From Flavobacteriaceae bacterium (GTDB taxonomy: Bacteria; Bacteroidota; Bacteroidia; Flavobacteriales; Flavobacteriaceae): a stretch of 64,000 nucleotides of DNA. The translations under genes and the position numbers were made by a program. Positions 17,109-26,680 of this stretch are shown here, one piece after another; positions within the stretch are counted from its first letter, which is position 1, and each line of letters starts with the position of its first letter. The stretch is taken from positions 1 to 64,000 of the forward strand of contig JANSXF010000014.1 of NCBI GenBank assembly GCA_024743095.1, written 5' to 3'. Below the pieces are notes generated by a model. The model was not told the origin of the DNA, searched no databases, and saw only the letters and a program-made list of their open reading frames with translations.

Positions 17109-18593
17109 ATGCATCGATTTTCATACATAATCCCCGTACTTTTTCTGTTTTCCTGTGCCGTTACCAAAGCACCCAAAGAAGAATTCAGGGGCGTGTGGAT
17201 TGCCACCGTGGCCAACATCGACTGGCCCAAACATCCGGATGACGATGTTGCCAAGAAAAAAAAGGACTTCATAAATATTCTTGATTTTTATCAAAAAATG
17301 AATTTCAATGCGGCAATCGTACAAGTACGAACCGCAGGGGATGCCCTCTACCCTACCGATTTGGCCCCATGGTCCAGATACCTGAGCGGAACCGAGGGAA
17401 AAGCGCCATCAGGATTTGAAAACCCTCTTGAATGGATGATCAGCGAAACCCATAAACGGGGAATGGAGTTCCATGCCTGGCTAAATCCATATAGGGCCAC
17501 AGTGAGTCTGGATACCACCCTACTTTCCCAGGAACACGATTATTACCAACACCCCGACTGGATGGTCTCATACGGCACAAAAAATTACTACAACCCGGGA
17601 CTGCCCAAAGTCAGGGAAAAGTTCGGCCGGATTATAGAGGAACTGGTCACGCAATATGAGTTGGATGCCATCCATTTTGATGATTATTTTTATCCCTACA
17701 AAATAGAAGGCGAATCTTTTGACGATACCGAAACCTTTTCCATATACGGTTTGGAAGGTCAAACAATGGAGGATTGGCGGCGTAGCAATGTGGATTCATT
17801 GGTAAAGAACGTCCACAGAACCATCAAAAAACACAAGCCCTGGGTACAATTCGGGATAAGCCCTTTTGGAGTCTGGAAAAACAAAAGTACCGACCCACAA
17901 GGTTCCGATACGAAAGCTGGACAAACCACCTACGAAGACCTTTATGCCGACCCTCTATTATGGGTGCAGCAAGGCTGGTTGGACTATTTGGCGCCACAAG
18001 TGTATTGGAGTATGGAATACCCTGTGGCATCTCACAAAACAATAGCTGCTTGGTGGGCCAACAATTCATTAAACACCAATTTATACATAGGTAACGGCAC
18101 CTACAAAATCAAGAACAATGCAGATAAAGCTTGGGAGAAGAAAAACGAAATACCCAAACAATTGAATTATTCCCGCAATTTGGAAAACATAAGGGGCAAT
18201 ATCTTTTTTAGTGCCAAATCCTTGATCGGGCAACATGAAAAAGTCAATCAAAAACTTCAAAAAAAATATTACGGTCTTCCCGCAGGTAACCCCGGACCAT
18301 TGAACCAGGTTGTGCGCGATATTCAGCTTCCTGTCATCGCTTCCTTACAATATAACAATCAAATATTGGACCTTTGCATTAGTCATACCGATGATGTTCC
18401 CCGATTTTTAAATCTTTACGCATTCAAAAAAGGAAAACCACAACTCATTGAAAAACAATACCTTTCAGAAACCGATAGGGAAAGATGCCATCAATTCAAT
18501 TTGACCAAAAAACAGCTCCGTAGTAATTTACAAATCAATATAAGTGATGCATACGGCAACCAAAGTCCCGTGCAACCTTTGATTATTAACTAA
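17109..18593 (+). CDS. GHL10-family glycoside hydrolase lipoprotein (DigH-like)
   Basis: This 494-residue protein begins with a short lipoprotein signal (lipobox LFSC, Cys near residue 16), so it should sit in an envelope membrane. The TIM-barrel begins at EFRGVWIATVANIDWP and continues through QVRTAGDALYPTDLAPWS, EFHAWLNPYRA, AIHFDDYFYPY and FGISPFGVWKNKS, all hallmarks of the GHL10 (formerly DUF187) family. The E. coli member DigH cleaves denuded peptidoglycan glycan strands. Its position ahead of ampG, nagZ and anmK supports a cell-wall role. The substrate is inferred. The C-terminal 80 residues may be an additional beta-rich domain. Confidence 0.85.
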   Translation: MHRFSYIIPVLFLFSCAVTKAPKEEFRGVWIATVANIDWPKHPDDDVAKKKKDFINILDFYQKMNFNAAIVQVRTAGDALYPTDLAPWSRYLSGTEGKAPSGFENPLEWMISETHKRGMEFHAWLNPYRATVSLDTTLLSQEHDYYQHPDWMVSYGTKNYYNPGLPKVREKFGRIIEELVTQYELDAIHFDDYFYPYKIEGESFDDTETFSIYGLEGQTMEDWRRSNVDSLVKNVHRTIKKHKPWVQFGISPFGVWKNKSTDPQGSDTKAGQTTYEDLYADPLLWVQQGWLDYLAPQVYWSMEYPVASHKTIAAWWANNSLNTNLYIGNGTYKIKNNADKAWEKKNEIPKQLNYSRNLENIRGNIFFSAKSLIGQHEKVNQKLQKKYYGLPAGNPGPLNQVVRDIQLPVIASLQYNNQILDLCISHTDDVPRFLNLYAFKKGKPQLIEKQYLSETDRERCHQFNLTKKQLRSNLQINISDAYGNQSPVQPLIIN

Positions 18594-18670
18594 AGTTGCC
18601 ACAAAATAAGTTTGAACTTCCCGATATTTCAACAAATAAAAAACCAACCGCAAAATTAAAACCGCCACAA

Positions 18671-19951
18671 ATGAATACAGCTCCAAAAGATAAAAACGCC
18701 TGGTTGTGGATTCCCTTTTTATATTTCACACAGGGCATCCCTTACATTTTGGTGGTCACTGTTTCCGTAATCATGTACAAACGTTTGGGCATTGGCAATG
18801 CCGAAATTGGACTGTACACCAGTTGGCTATATCTCCCATGGGTGATAAAGCCCTTGTGGAGCCCGATCGTGGATTTGAACGGCACCAAACGCAAATGGTT
18901 TTTGGCAATGCAATTGATTATTTCACTTGCTTTTTTTGGGATTGGGCTATTTCTGCCCTCCAATTCATTTTTCATTATCACATTAGCGTTCTTTTGGATG
19001 GCGGCCTTTGCCTCCGCAACCAACGATATTGCTTCCGATGGGTATTATATGATCGGGCTTACACAAAAAAAACAATCCTTTTTTATTGGGTTGCGGAGTA
19101 CATTTTACCGATTGGCAATGGTTACCGGTCAAGGACTTCTGGTGATATTGGCAGGTTTTTTGGAAAATCAGTACGGTGACAATACCAAAGCGTGGTCCGT
19201 TACCATGATCGGCGCAGCTGTTTTAATGATCGCCTTGACCATTTCCAACTTTTTTACAGCACCAAAATTTGAAGAAACCACATCCGAACCCAAAGAAAAA
19301 CCAGCTGGCTTTTTTGAGGTATTTGCCTCATTTTTCAGAAAACATCAAATAGGGATTGCCCTATTATTTGTTTTGACCTACAGATTGGGCGAATCACAAT
19401 TGGTAAAAATGGCCTCACCGTTTTTGCTGGATGATTTGGAAGTTGGCGGATTGGCCTACTCCACCGAAGCTGTCGGGACCATTTATGGCACTGTGGGAGT
19501 AATTATGTTGTCGCTCGGAGGCATCCTTGGAGGGATTTTAATTTCCCGTGACGGTCTTAAAAAATGGATGCTCCCAATGCTTTTGGCCCTTAACTTGCCC
19601 AACGCCCTTTATGCACTTCTTGCCATATCACAGACCACAAGTATATTTGCAGTAGTAGGCACCGTTATAATTGAACAATTTGGATATGGATTCGGCTTTG
19701 CCGCATTTATGATGTATTTGATCTATGTCGCCGAAGGTACCTCCAAAACTTCACATTATGCCATTGCCACCGGTTTTATGGCCTTAGGAATGATGTTGCC
19801 CGGTATGCTTAGTGGTTATATTCAGCAATGGCTGGGATATGATGGCTTTTTTATCTGGGTGGTCATTGCTGCCCTACCGGCATTTTTAATCCTTCGCTAT
19901 TTAAAATATCCTGCAGACTATGGTAAAAAAACGGTAGAATCCAATGACTAA
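18671..19951 (+). CDS. ampG: AmpG-like MFS permease for anhydro-muropeptides
   Basis: This major-facilitator protein has about twelve membrane segments, beginning at residue 10 (WLWIPFLYFTQGIPYILV). The early segment FTQGIPY, the short loop WVIKPLWSPIVDL and AFASATNDIASDGYY match AmpG-type permeases, which carry GlcNAc-anhydroMurNAc and its peptides across the inner membrane. I chose the ATG at 18671 because the in-frame TTG at 18596 would add a 25-residue hydrophilic leader. That TTG starts 2 nt after the previous stop, so it cannot be excluded. The 3' end overlaps the GH3 gene by 8 nt. Confidence 0.88.
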   Translation: MNTAPKDKNAWLWIPFLYFTQGIPYILVVTVSVIMYKRLGIGNAEIGLYTSWLYLPWVIKPLWSPIVDLNGTKRKWFLAMQLIISLAFFGIGLFLPSNSFFIITLAFFWMAAFASATNDIASDGYYMIGLTQKKQSFFIGLRSTFYRLAMVTGQGLLVILAGFLENQYGDNTKAWSVTMIGAAVLMIALTISNFFTAPKFEETTSEPKEKPAGFFEVFASFFRKHQIGIALLFVLTYRLGESQLVKMASPFLLDDLEVGGLAYSTEAVGTIYGTVGVIMLSLGGILGGILISRDGLKKWMLPMLLALNLPNALYALLAISQTTSIFAVVGTVIIEQFGYGFGFAAFMMYLIYVAEGTSKTSHYAIATGFMALGMMLPGMLSGYIQQWLGYDGFFIWVVIAALPAFLILRYLKYPADYGKKTVESND

Positions 19952-21536
19952 TACTTCTGGAACATATATCCCTCCCGCTGGACCATTGACCTTAAAACAA
20001 AAGGTTGGTCAACTGTTCATGCCGGCTGTTTTCATAAACGACACCGAGGAAGAGGTACAGAGAATGGAAAAACTCATCAAGGAACAGCAGGTAGGTTCCG
20101 TATGTTTTTTCCATAGCAGGGCCAGCGCGGCCACCAATTTTGAAGGAAAGAAAAAAATTGTCCACAACAAGAAAAGCTATGATTGTTTATTGGAGCTTAT
20201 CAAACGCTACCAAAATGCGGCAAGCGTTCCTCTATTGATTGCCATTGATGCCGAATGGGGGCTCGCCATGCGTATTGAAAACACACCGCAATACCCTTAT
20301 GCCATCACTCTAGGGGCCTTGGCAGATAAGAATGAGCTTATTTTTAAGGTGGGCGGAGCTATTGGAAAAGACTGTCGAGAGGCCGGGGTACATTGGAATC
20401 TCGCACCGGTTGTAGATATCAACAACAATCCTGAGAATCCCGTGATCGGATATCGTTCTTTTGGGGATGATAAGGAAAAAGTTCTTGGTAAAGCCGAAGC
20501 ATTTATCAAAGGTATGGGCAAGAGCGGCATCCTGAATTCCATCAAGCATTTTCCAGGTCACGGCGACACGGCAACCGACTCACATTTGGGATTGCCGGTA
20601 ATCGATAAATCCATGGGAGAACTCATGGAGTATGAACTATACCCATTCAAAAAATTGATTGAATCCGGTATTGATTCGGTAATGGTGGGCCATTTGCTAT
20701 TGCCCCAGCTAGATAAAGAAAACCCATCCACAACATCGTCCAAAATCATTTCTGGCCTGCTCAGACAGCAATTGGGTTTTAACGGCGTGGTAATTTCAGA
20801 TGCCTTGAATATGCATGCTGTTTCAAAAAAATATCCTGAAAAAGGGAAACTGGAATATGCTGCCTTCACAGCGGGAATGGATGTGCTATGTTTTAGCGAA
20901 AATGTGGCAGAAGGTATTCATGAAATCATAACCAACGCTTCAGAAACAAGAATCCAAGAGAGTTTTGAGAGGGTTTGGGCCTTAAAAAACAAGGCTTTTA
21001 GGAAAGAAAAACACGAAAAAATACAGACAACGCAACTCCAAGCGAATTCCAAATTGAACCGTGAAATCGCTATCAACAGTATAACGGAATCTGTGGGAGA
21101 TCAAGCACTGTTCAAAAACATAAAAAACACTGTTTTTTTAAACGTATCGGTCAGTTTTGGTAAAAAAAATAGCTTTTCTGAGCAAATTTCATCCAGTTTT
21201 AACTCAAAAACAGTGAATTTAGATGAAGCACTGATCTCGGACAACGAATTGGTTCTGCTCAGTATATTCCCTCCAGCGGTAAAGCCTAAAGACCAATTTG
21301 GGTTTGATAAAAAAACGTTGGCCAACATTCATAGGTTATTGGAAAAAAGAAACACTTTCATCTATCTGTTTGGCAATCCGTATGTACTGGATATTTTAAA
21401 ATTGAAGCCATCATCCAATCTGGTGTTGGTGTATCAGGATTTTCCAGAGTTTCAGGATGTCGCCTTTGAGCATTTCTCTGGTAGAATTAAAGCTCGGGGC
21501 AAATTTCCAATTCAATTAAAAACCTTTCAACCATGA
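19944..21536 (+). CDS. nagZ: GH3 beta-N-acetylglucosaminidase (NagZ-like)
   Basis: This 530-residue enzyme should split GlcNAc from anhydroMurNAc or its peptides. The GH3 barrel (about 10-340) contains IAIDAEWGLAMR, the KHFPGHGDTATDSH loop that holds the NagZ His-Asp catalytic pair, and VVISDALNMHAV with the nucleophile Asp. About 170 residues follow that resemble the second GH3 domain. No signal peptide is visible, as expected for a cytoplasmic recycling enzyme. It overlaps ampG by 8 nt and anmK by 4 nt, which points to translational coupling. Confidence 0.93.
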   Translation: MTNTSGTYIPPAGPLTLKQKVGQLFMPAVFINDTEEEVQRMEKLIKEQQVGSVCFFHSRASAATNFEGKKKIVHNKKSYDCLLELIKRYQNAASVPLLIAIDAEWGLAMRIENTPQYPYAITLGALADKNELIFKVGGAIGKDCREAGVHWNLAPVVDINNNPENPVIGYRSFGDDKEKVLGKAEAFIKGMGKSGILNSIKHFPGHGDTATDSHLGLPVIDKSMGELMEYELYPFKKLIESGIDSVMVGHLLLPQLDKENPSTTSSKIISGLLRQQLGFNGVVISDALNMHAVSKKYPEKGKLEYAAFTAGMDVLCFSENVAEGIHEIITNASETRIQESFERVWALKNKAFRKEKHEKIQTTQLQANSKLNREIAINSITESVGDQALFKNIKNTVFLNVSVSFGKKNSFSEQISSSFNSKTVNLDEALISDNELVLLSIFPPAVKPKDQFGFDKKTLANIHRLLEKRNTFIYLFGNPYVLDILKLKPSSNLVLVYQDFPEFQDVAFEHFSGRIKARGKFPIQLKTFQP

Positions 21537-22624
21537 GTGTTTATAAAGTTTTAGGGTTAATGTCCGGAACATCCTTGGATGGATTGGACATTGCCTATTG
21601 CCATATTTGGGAGGAAGATGGAAAATGGAACTTTTCCATAAAAAAAACGGCAGAAATCGATTATTCCGATCAGATGCGGGAATACCTCAAAAATGCGATT
21701 CATCTATCCGAAAAAGACCATAATCAATTGCATAAGGATTACGGCATTTGGCTGGGGCAGCAATCCAAATTGTTCATTGATCAATTGGACAAAGAAGTTG
21801 ATTTTATTGCCAGTCACGGGCACACCTCCCATCACAGACCCGATGAGGGCGTTACCTTTCAGTTGGGCGATGGGCAACTTTTGGCAAACACTTCGGAAAA
21901 ACAGGTGGTCTGTGATTTTAGGTCTAAGGATGTCTCACTAAAGGGACAAGGCGCTCCGTTGGTACCCATTGGCGATAAATTACTGTTTCATGAATATGAT
22001 TTTTGCCTAAACCTAGGCGGTATTAGCAATATTTCTTTCGACAAAAATGGTGAACGGATTGCCTACGATATCGGATTGGCCAATATGCCATTGAATTACA
22101 TTACCCATAAAATGGGGTTGGCCTATGACGAAAATGGAAAGATTGCAAGATCTGGGAAGTTGAACCACGCTCTGCTCCAAAAACTGAACAGTTTACCTTA
22201 TTACGCCCTGCCCTATCCAAAATCCACCGGATACGAATGGTTTTCTTGTGAAATAATGCCCTTAATTGAGGGGGCCAAGCTTCCTAGTGAAGATGTATTG
22301 CATACCTTCATCCATCATAACTGCGAACAAATAGCATTTGCTGCGCTCAAGCATAAGAACAATGGCAAATCCAACAGTAAACTTTTGGCAACCGGTGGCG
22401 GGGCGCTAAATCAATTTTTTATGGATACACTCCAAAGCAAATTGGGAAACAGCTTTGAGGTGGTGGTTCCCAATAAAACACTCATTGCGTATAAAGAAGC
22501 ATTGGTTTTTGCCTTAATGGGCGTACTTCGGTTGGAAGGGAAAGCCAATGTTCTGAAATCCGTGACCGGTGCGACTTCAGATTCTTGCAGTGGGAACGTG
22601 TTTTTTCCTAAGGATTTGGTTTAG
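21533..22624 (+). CDS. anmK: Anhydro-N-acetylmuramic acid kinase
   Basis: AnmK opens the 1,6-anhydro ring of anhMurNAc and phosphorylates it to MurNAc-6-P, the substrate of MurQ. The 363-residue protein carries GLMSGTSLDGLDIAYC at the N-terminus, GQGAPLVPIGD, LNLGGISNISF, and ATGGGALNQFF, all kinase-fold motifs of the family. The segment that reads DTGPGN in E. coli AnmK is DIGLAN here; the aspartate is kept. The stop codon TAG overlaps the stop TAA of the convergent MFS gene in the four bases TTAG at 22621-22624, leaving no room for a terminator. Confidence 0.94.
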   Translation: MSVYKVLGLMSGTSLDGLDIAYCHIWEEDGKWNFSIKKTAEIDYSDQMREYLKNAIHLSEKDHNQLHKDYGIWLGQQSKLFIDQLDKEVDFIASHGHTSHHRPDEGVTFQLGDGQLLANTSEKQVVCDFRSKDVSLKGQGAPLVPIGDKLLFHEYDFCLNLGGISNISFDKNGERIAYDIGLANMPLNYITHKMGLAYDENGKIARSGKLNHALLQKLNSLPYYALPYPKSTGYEWFSCEIMPLIEGAKLPSEDVLHTFIHHNCEQIAFAALKHKNNGKSNSKLLATGGGALNQFFMDTLQSKLGNSFEVVVPNKTLIAYKEALVFALMGVLRLEGKANVLKSVTGATSDSCSGNVFFPKDLV

Positions 22625-23835
22625 GAAGCAGCAATTCGTTTCCGTTTGGGCAAATGGGTCAAAAGAAACAGTGCCAAAGCAACCATACCGCAGATAGCCA
22701 AACCTGCAAAAAGCGGCCACACACTATCCCTTACAAAATCACCGATAAAGGTGGCTATGGGTATAGAAAGTACGGTTGACACAAACCCATTTATGGCAGC
22801 TCCAATTCCAGCAATGTGGCCAATAGGCTCCATGGCAATGGAACGGAAATTACCCCACATAAATCCAAGGCAAAAGAATTGAACCGATAAAAATCCGACC
22901 AACACATATATACTTGGGTTTGGCGAATTCAAAAACAAAAAAGAATAGGTCAAGGCCACCATACAGAATACGATTGTGGCCATCAACGACAATCGTCTCA
23001 TTCCAAAGCTCATCACCAAAGTACCATTCATGAAGGTTGATAATCCAATAGATACGGCCAAACCTGCAAAGATGTATGGAAATACTTCCTTAAGCGCATA
23101 TTGGTCTTCAAAAATGTGCTGCGCTGAGCTTAAATACACCAAAAACGCACCAGTGACCAATCCGGAAATCAACGTAAAGGCTACTGTCTCCCTATATTTT
23201 ACGAATTCTTTTACACCATCAATAAATACATGCCGGGTAAATGGAATCTTATATTCAGGATGTAATGTTTCCTGCTGACGTTTCCAGAACCAGGAAGCAA
23301 CGACCAACACAAAGAACATTTGCACATAAAAAATGCCCTGCCATCCTGTTGCGTCCAAAATCAATTTTCCGATTGCTGGGGCTACAACAGGTACCAAAAT
23401 GAAAAAAGCGGTAACAAAAGACATGATTTTCGCCATGTAGTCACCTTCATAAGTATCGCGGATAATGGAAATGGATATCGTTCTTGGTGCAGATAGGCCG
23501 ATTCCCTGTAAAATCCTTCCCACTACCATAACCTCCAAGGATGGCGCCAACAAACAAATGATACTGGCTACCAAAAAAATGGAAAAACCCATGTAAACGA
23601 CTGGTTTTCTTCCAAAACTGTCCGAAACGGGACCAAAGAAAAGCTGCCCTACGCCCAATCCCAAGAAAATCATGGTCACCAATAACTGATGGTCTGTAGA
23701 ATCGGTACTGTTGATTGCCTCGCCTATGTTGGAAATTGCAGGCAGTATCGCATCAATCGCCAAGGCTACAATCGACATCAGAGCGGCCATCATGGCCACA
23801 AATTCAAAGTTGGGTTTTTGATTTAACTTTTCCAT
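22621..23835 (-). CDS. Bcr/CflA-type MFS drug efflux transporter
   Basis: This 404-residue protein has about twelve membrane segments and matches the Bcr/CflA subgroup of multidrug transporters. Visible signs are the first segment ending AIDAILPAISNIGEA, the loop GPVSDSFGRKPVVYMG between segments 2 and 3, and RILQGIGLSAPRTISISIIRDTY in segments 4-5, which corresponds to the antiporter motif. It is a single-gene unit convergent with anmK. Substrates cannot be inferred. Confidence 0.88.
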   Translation of the reverse strand: MEKLNQKPNFEFVAMMAALMSIVALAIDAILPAISNIGEAINSTDSTDHQLLVTMIFLGLGVGQLFFGPVSDSFGRKPVVYMGFSIFLVASIICLLAPSLEVMVVGRILQGIGLSAPRTISISIIRDTYEGDYMAKIMSFVTAFFILVPVVAPAIGKLILDATGWQGIFYVQMFFVLVVASWFWKRQQETLHPEYKIPFTRHVFIDGVKEFVKYRETVAFTLISGLVTGAFLVYLSSAQHIFEDQYALKEVFPYIFAGLAVSIGLSTFMNGTLVMSFGMRRLSLMATIVFCMVALTYSFLFLNSPNPSIYVLVGFLSVQFFCLGFMWGNFRSIAMEPIGHIAGIGAAINGFVSTVLSIPIATFIGDFVRDSVWPLFAGLAICGMVALALFLLTHLPKRKRIAAS

Positions 23836-24022
23836 CGGGCAAAATTAGTCATACCCATTGGATCGGTAAAGCATTTAAGAAAGGTTTAATGATAAAGAAA
23901 CATATCCAACGTTGTAGTTGAAAACTGTTGCAGGACAAAGGGACATTTTTCTTTATCCGAACTTGATTGACGTGATCAAATCGCTTGGAGAACCTTATAT
24001 TTAAATCAAAATTTTTATTGTC

Positions 24023-25084
24023 ATGGTAAATTTAAAAGTATTGGTGGTCGGATGCGGGAACATGGGTACATCCCATGCTCGAGCATACCACGGATTAAAT
24101 GGGTTTGAAATCGTTGGATTGGTCAGTAGAGGCGCCAAAAGCAGGGAACGGCTTTCCAACGAATTGGGTGGCACAGCTATGTTTTCCGATTATGCTGAAG
24201 CCCTTGCAACCTCGAAACCAGATGTAGTCTCCATCAACACTTACCCGGATACACACTACGATTATGTGAAAATGGCCTTGGATGCAGGAGCCCATGTTTT
24301 TGTGGAAAAACCCTTGGCCTTAACGGTAGAGGAAGCCAAAACATTGGTTGACCTAGCTCAAAAACTAGAACTCAAAATGGTGGTGGGATATATCCTTAGA
24401 GTTCATCCGACATGGGCCAAATTCACGGAAATGGCCCAAGAACTGGGCAAACCTTTGGTCATGCGCATGAACCTTAACCAGCAAAGCTCTGGAGACCATT
24501 GGCACACCCACAAACAATTAATGAATTCCATGTCCCCCATCGTGGATTGTGGCGTCCATTATGTGGATGTGATGTGTTCGATGACTCGCTCCAAACCCAT
24601 CAGTGTTTCAGCGATCGGGGCGAATTTATCGGACGAGATCGCTTCTGAGATGTACAACTACGGCCAATTGCAGGTCCGGTTTGAAGATGGCTCGGTAGGC
24701 TGGTATGAGGCCGGCTGGGGGCCCATGATGAGCGAAACCGCTTTTTTTATCAAAGATGTAATCGGCCCAAAGGGATGTGTATCCATAAGCGATCAAGACA
24801 AAGGGGCCTCGGACGATGTTGACGGGCATTCCAAAACAGGGAGTTTAAAGTTGCACCACAGCAAACTTGATATAAATGGGCACTTCTCTAAAAAAGATGA
24901 GATCATTGACACAGCCGATGAGCCTGACCACGATGGACTTTGCTTGTTGGAACAAGCATATCTGTTGGATGCCATTCGTAGCGACCGTGACCTCACTGAT
25001 CACTTAAACGACGCTGTCAACAGCTTAAAAATTGTACTCGCCGCGGATGAATCGGTTAAAACGGGGAAGACAGTGATGTTGTAA
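24023..25084 (+). CDS. Gfo/Idh/MocA-family NAD(P)-dependent oxidoreductase
   Basis: This 353-residue protein has an N-terminal Rossmann fold (VLVVGCGNMGTSHARAYHGL, residues about 5-24) and the family signature HVFVEKPLALTVEEAKTLV near residue 95, whose lysine is catalytic in the family. The C-terminal domain has DCGVHYVDVM, which carries the usual histidine. Such enzymes oxidise or reduce cyclic sugars and inositols. The monocistronic context does not reveal the substrate. A 187-bp upstream gap holds a TATATTTA box at about 23997 and the inverted repeat TTGAT/ATCAA (23963-23979). Confidence 0.9.
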   Translation: MVNLKVLVVGCGNMGTSHARAYHGLNGFEIVGLVSRGAKSRERLSNELGGTAMFSDYAEALATSKPDVVSINTYPDTHYDYVKMALDAGAHVFVEKPLALTVEEAKTLVDLAQKLELKMVVGYILRVHPTWAKFTEMAQELGKPLVMRMNLNQQSSGDHWHTHKQLMNSMSPIVDCGVHYVDVMCSMTRSKPISVSAIGANLSDEIASEMYNYGQLQVRFEDGSVGWYEAGWGPMMSETAFFIKDVIGPKGCVSISDQDKGASDDVDGHSKTGSLKLHHSKLDINGHFSKKDEIIDTADEPDHDGLCLLEQAYLLDAIRSDRDLTDHLNDAVNSLKIVLAADESVKTGKTVML

Positions 25085-25129
25085 TCACAGGTAAGCTTAA
25101 GACGTCAAACCTTAACCAGTAACCAAAAC

Positions 25130-26680
25130 TTACAACGGAATATTCCCATGTTTCTTCCAAGGGGCCTGAACCTCTTTGTTCTCCAGCATGGCAAACGTCT
25201 TCAATAATTTACGTCTGGTATCCTTTGGCATGATCACCTCATCTATAAAACCACGTTTGGCGGCACGGTAAGGATTGGCAAATTTATCGGCATACTCGGC
25301 CTCCTTCTCCTTTAATTTGGATTCCGGGTCATCGGCTGCTGCAATTTCCCTTCTAAAGATAATTTCACTGGCGCCCTTGGCTCCCATTACGGCAATTTCG
25401 GCACTGGGCCATGCAAAGTTGAAATCCGCGCCAATATGCTTGGAATTCATCACATCGTAGGCGCCACCATAGGCTTTACGTGTTATCACGGTAACCCTTG
25501 GCACCGTAGCTTCACTCAAGGCATAGAGTAATTTTGCCCCGTGCATGATAATACCGCTCCACTCTTGGTCTGTTCCGGGCAAAAATCCGGGCACATCGAC
25601 CAAAACAAGCAACGGAATATTGAAGGAATCACAAAAGCGGGTAAATCGGGCCGCTTTGGTGGAACTATTTACATCCAAAACCCCTGCCAAAAACATAGGC
25701 TGGTTCGCAATGATACCAATACTTCTTCCGCCCAAACGGGCAAAACCAGTGATGATGTTTTCCGCATAATCCTTATGGATCTCATAAAACGAATCGCTAT
25801 CTATAATGCCTGAGATCACATCGTGCATATCGTAGGGTTTATTGGCATTACCCGGCACTATTTCCGAAAGTTCTTCCCTACTCTCGTCCCCGAGCTCGTA
25901 TGGAATTTTGGGCGTGATTTCTTTATTGTTCTGAGGCAGATAATCCAGTAACTTTCGGATATCGTTCAAACAGGTCGCATCGTTCGCGGATGTTTTGTGT
26001 GCGACCCCAGATTTAACCGCATGTGTACTTGCCCCTCCCAATTCCTCGGAGGTCACATTCTCGTTGGTCACTGTTTTTACCACATTGGGACCCGTGACGA
26101 ACATATAACTGGTCTCTTCGACCATTACTATAAAATCGGTCATAGCGGGCGAATAAACAGCGCCACCTGCACAGGGGCCCATAATGGCAGAGACCTGTGG
26201 TATTACCCCCGAGGCTTGCACATTCCTATAGAAAATATCGGCATAACCGCCGAGTGAACGCACTCCTTCCTGTATACGTGCTCCACCGGAATCATTAAGT
26301 CCGATTATTGGGGCACCGACCTTCATCGCCAAGTCCATCACTTTACAGATCTTCTCCGCATGGGTTTCCGAAAGGGCACCTCCGAACACTGTAAAATCCT
26401 GGGCATACACATACACTAATCTTCCGTTCACGGTTCCATAACCGGTTACCACTCCGTCTCCATAGTACATTTCCTTGTCCATACCAAAATCGGTGGTACG
26501 ATGGGTCACCAAAATACCCATTTCCTCGAAAGAACCATCATCCAAAAAGTAAAGTACCCTTTCACGGGCGGTCAGCTTTTTTTTCTGATGTTGCTTTTCT
26601 ATTCGTTTTACACCTCCGCCCAAATGGGCTTCGTCAATTTTTTCCTGTAGTGCTTTTATCTTGGGATCCATGGGATTCAA
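25130..26680 (-). CDS. pccB: Propionyl-CoA carboxylase carboxyltransferase (beta) subunit
   Basis: This 516-residue subunit moves the carboxyl group from biotin to the acyl-CoA. Crotonase-like halves show [36 protein letters not shown] and [19 protein letters not shown]. The aspartate in GGAYDVM is the residue associated with short acyl-CoA (propionyl) preference in actinobacterial PccB. With the biotin carboxylase and biotin carrier genes directly upstream and methylmalonyl-CoA mutase nearby, propionyl-CoA is the most likely substrate. The start overlaps the biotin carboxylase stop by 4 nt. Confidence 0.93.
   Translation of the reverse strand: MNPMDPKIKALQEKIDEAHLGGGVKRIEKQHQKKKLTARERVLYFLDDGSFEEMGILVTHRTTDFGMDKEMYYGDGVVTGYGTVNGRLVYVYAQDFTVFGGALSETHAEKICKVMDLAMKVGAPIIGLNDSGGARIQEGVRSLGGYADIFYRNVQASGVIPQVSAIMGPCAGGAVYSPAMTDFIVMVEETSYMFVTGPNVVKTVTNENVTSEELGGASTHAVKSGVAHKTSANDATCLNDIRKLLDYLPQNNKEITPKIPYELGDESREELSEIVPGNANKPYDMHDVISGIIDSDSFYEIHKDYAENIITGFARLGGRSIGIIANQPMFLAGVLDVNSSTKAARFTRFCDSFNIPLLVLVDVPGFLPGTDQEWSGIIMHGAKLLYALSEATVPRVTVITRKAYGGAYDVMNSKHIGADFNFAWPSAEIAVMGAKGASEIIFRREIAAADDPESKLKEKEAEYADKFANPYRAAKRGFIDEVIMPKDTRRKLLKTFAMLENKEVQAPWKKHGNIPL

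Noticed and set aside
18596-18670. A TTG start that would lengthen the AmpG-like permease by 25 residues
   Set aside because: The added residues are hydrophilic and not typical, while an ATG at 18671 stands right before the first membrane segment. It is not impossible, so it is mentioned in the gene entry.
22621-22624. Overlapping stop codons of anmK and the MFS gene as a regulatory feature
   Set aside because: Four shared bases at a convergent gene end are common in compact genomes. No hairpin or repeat accompanies them.
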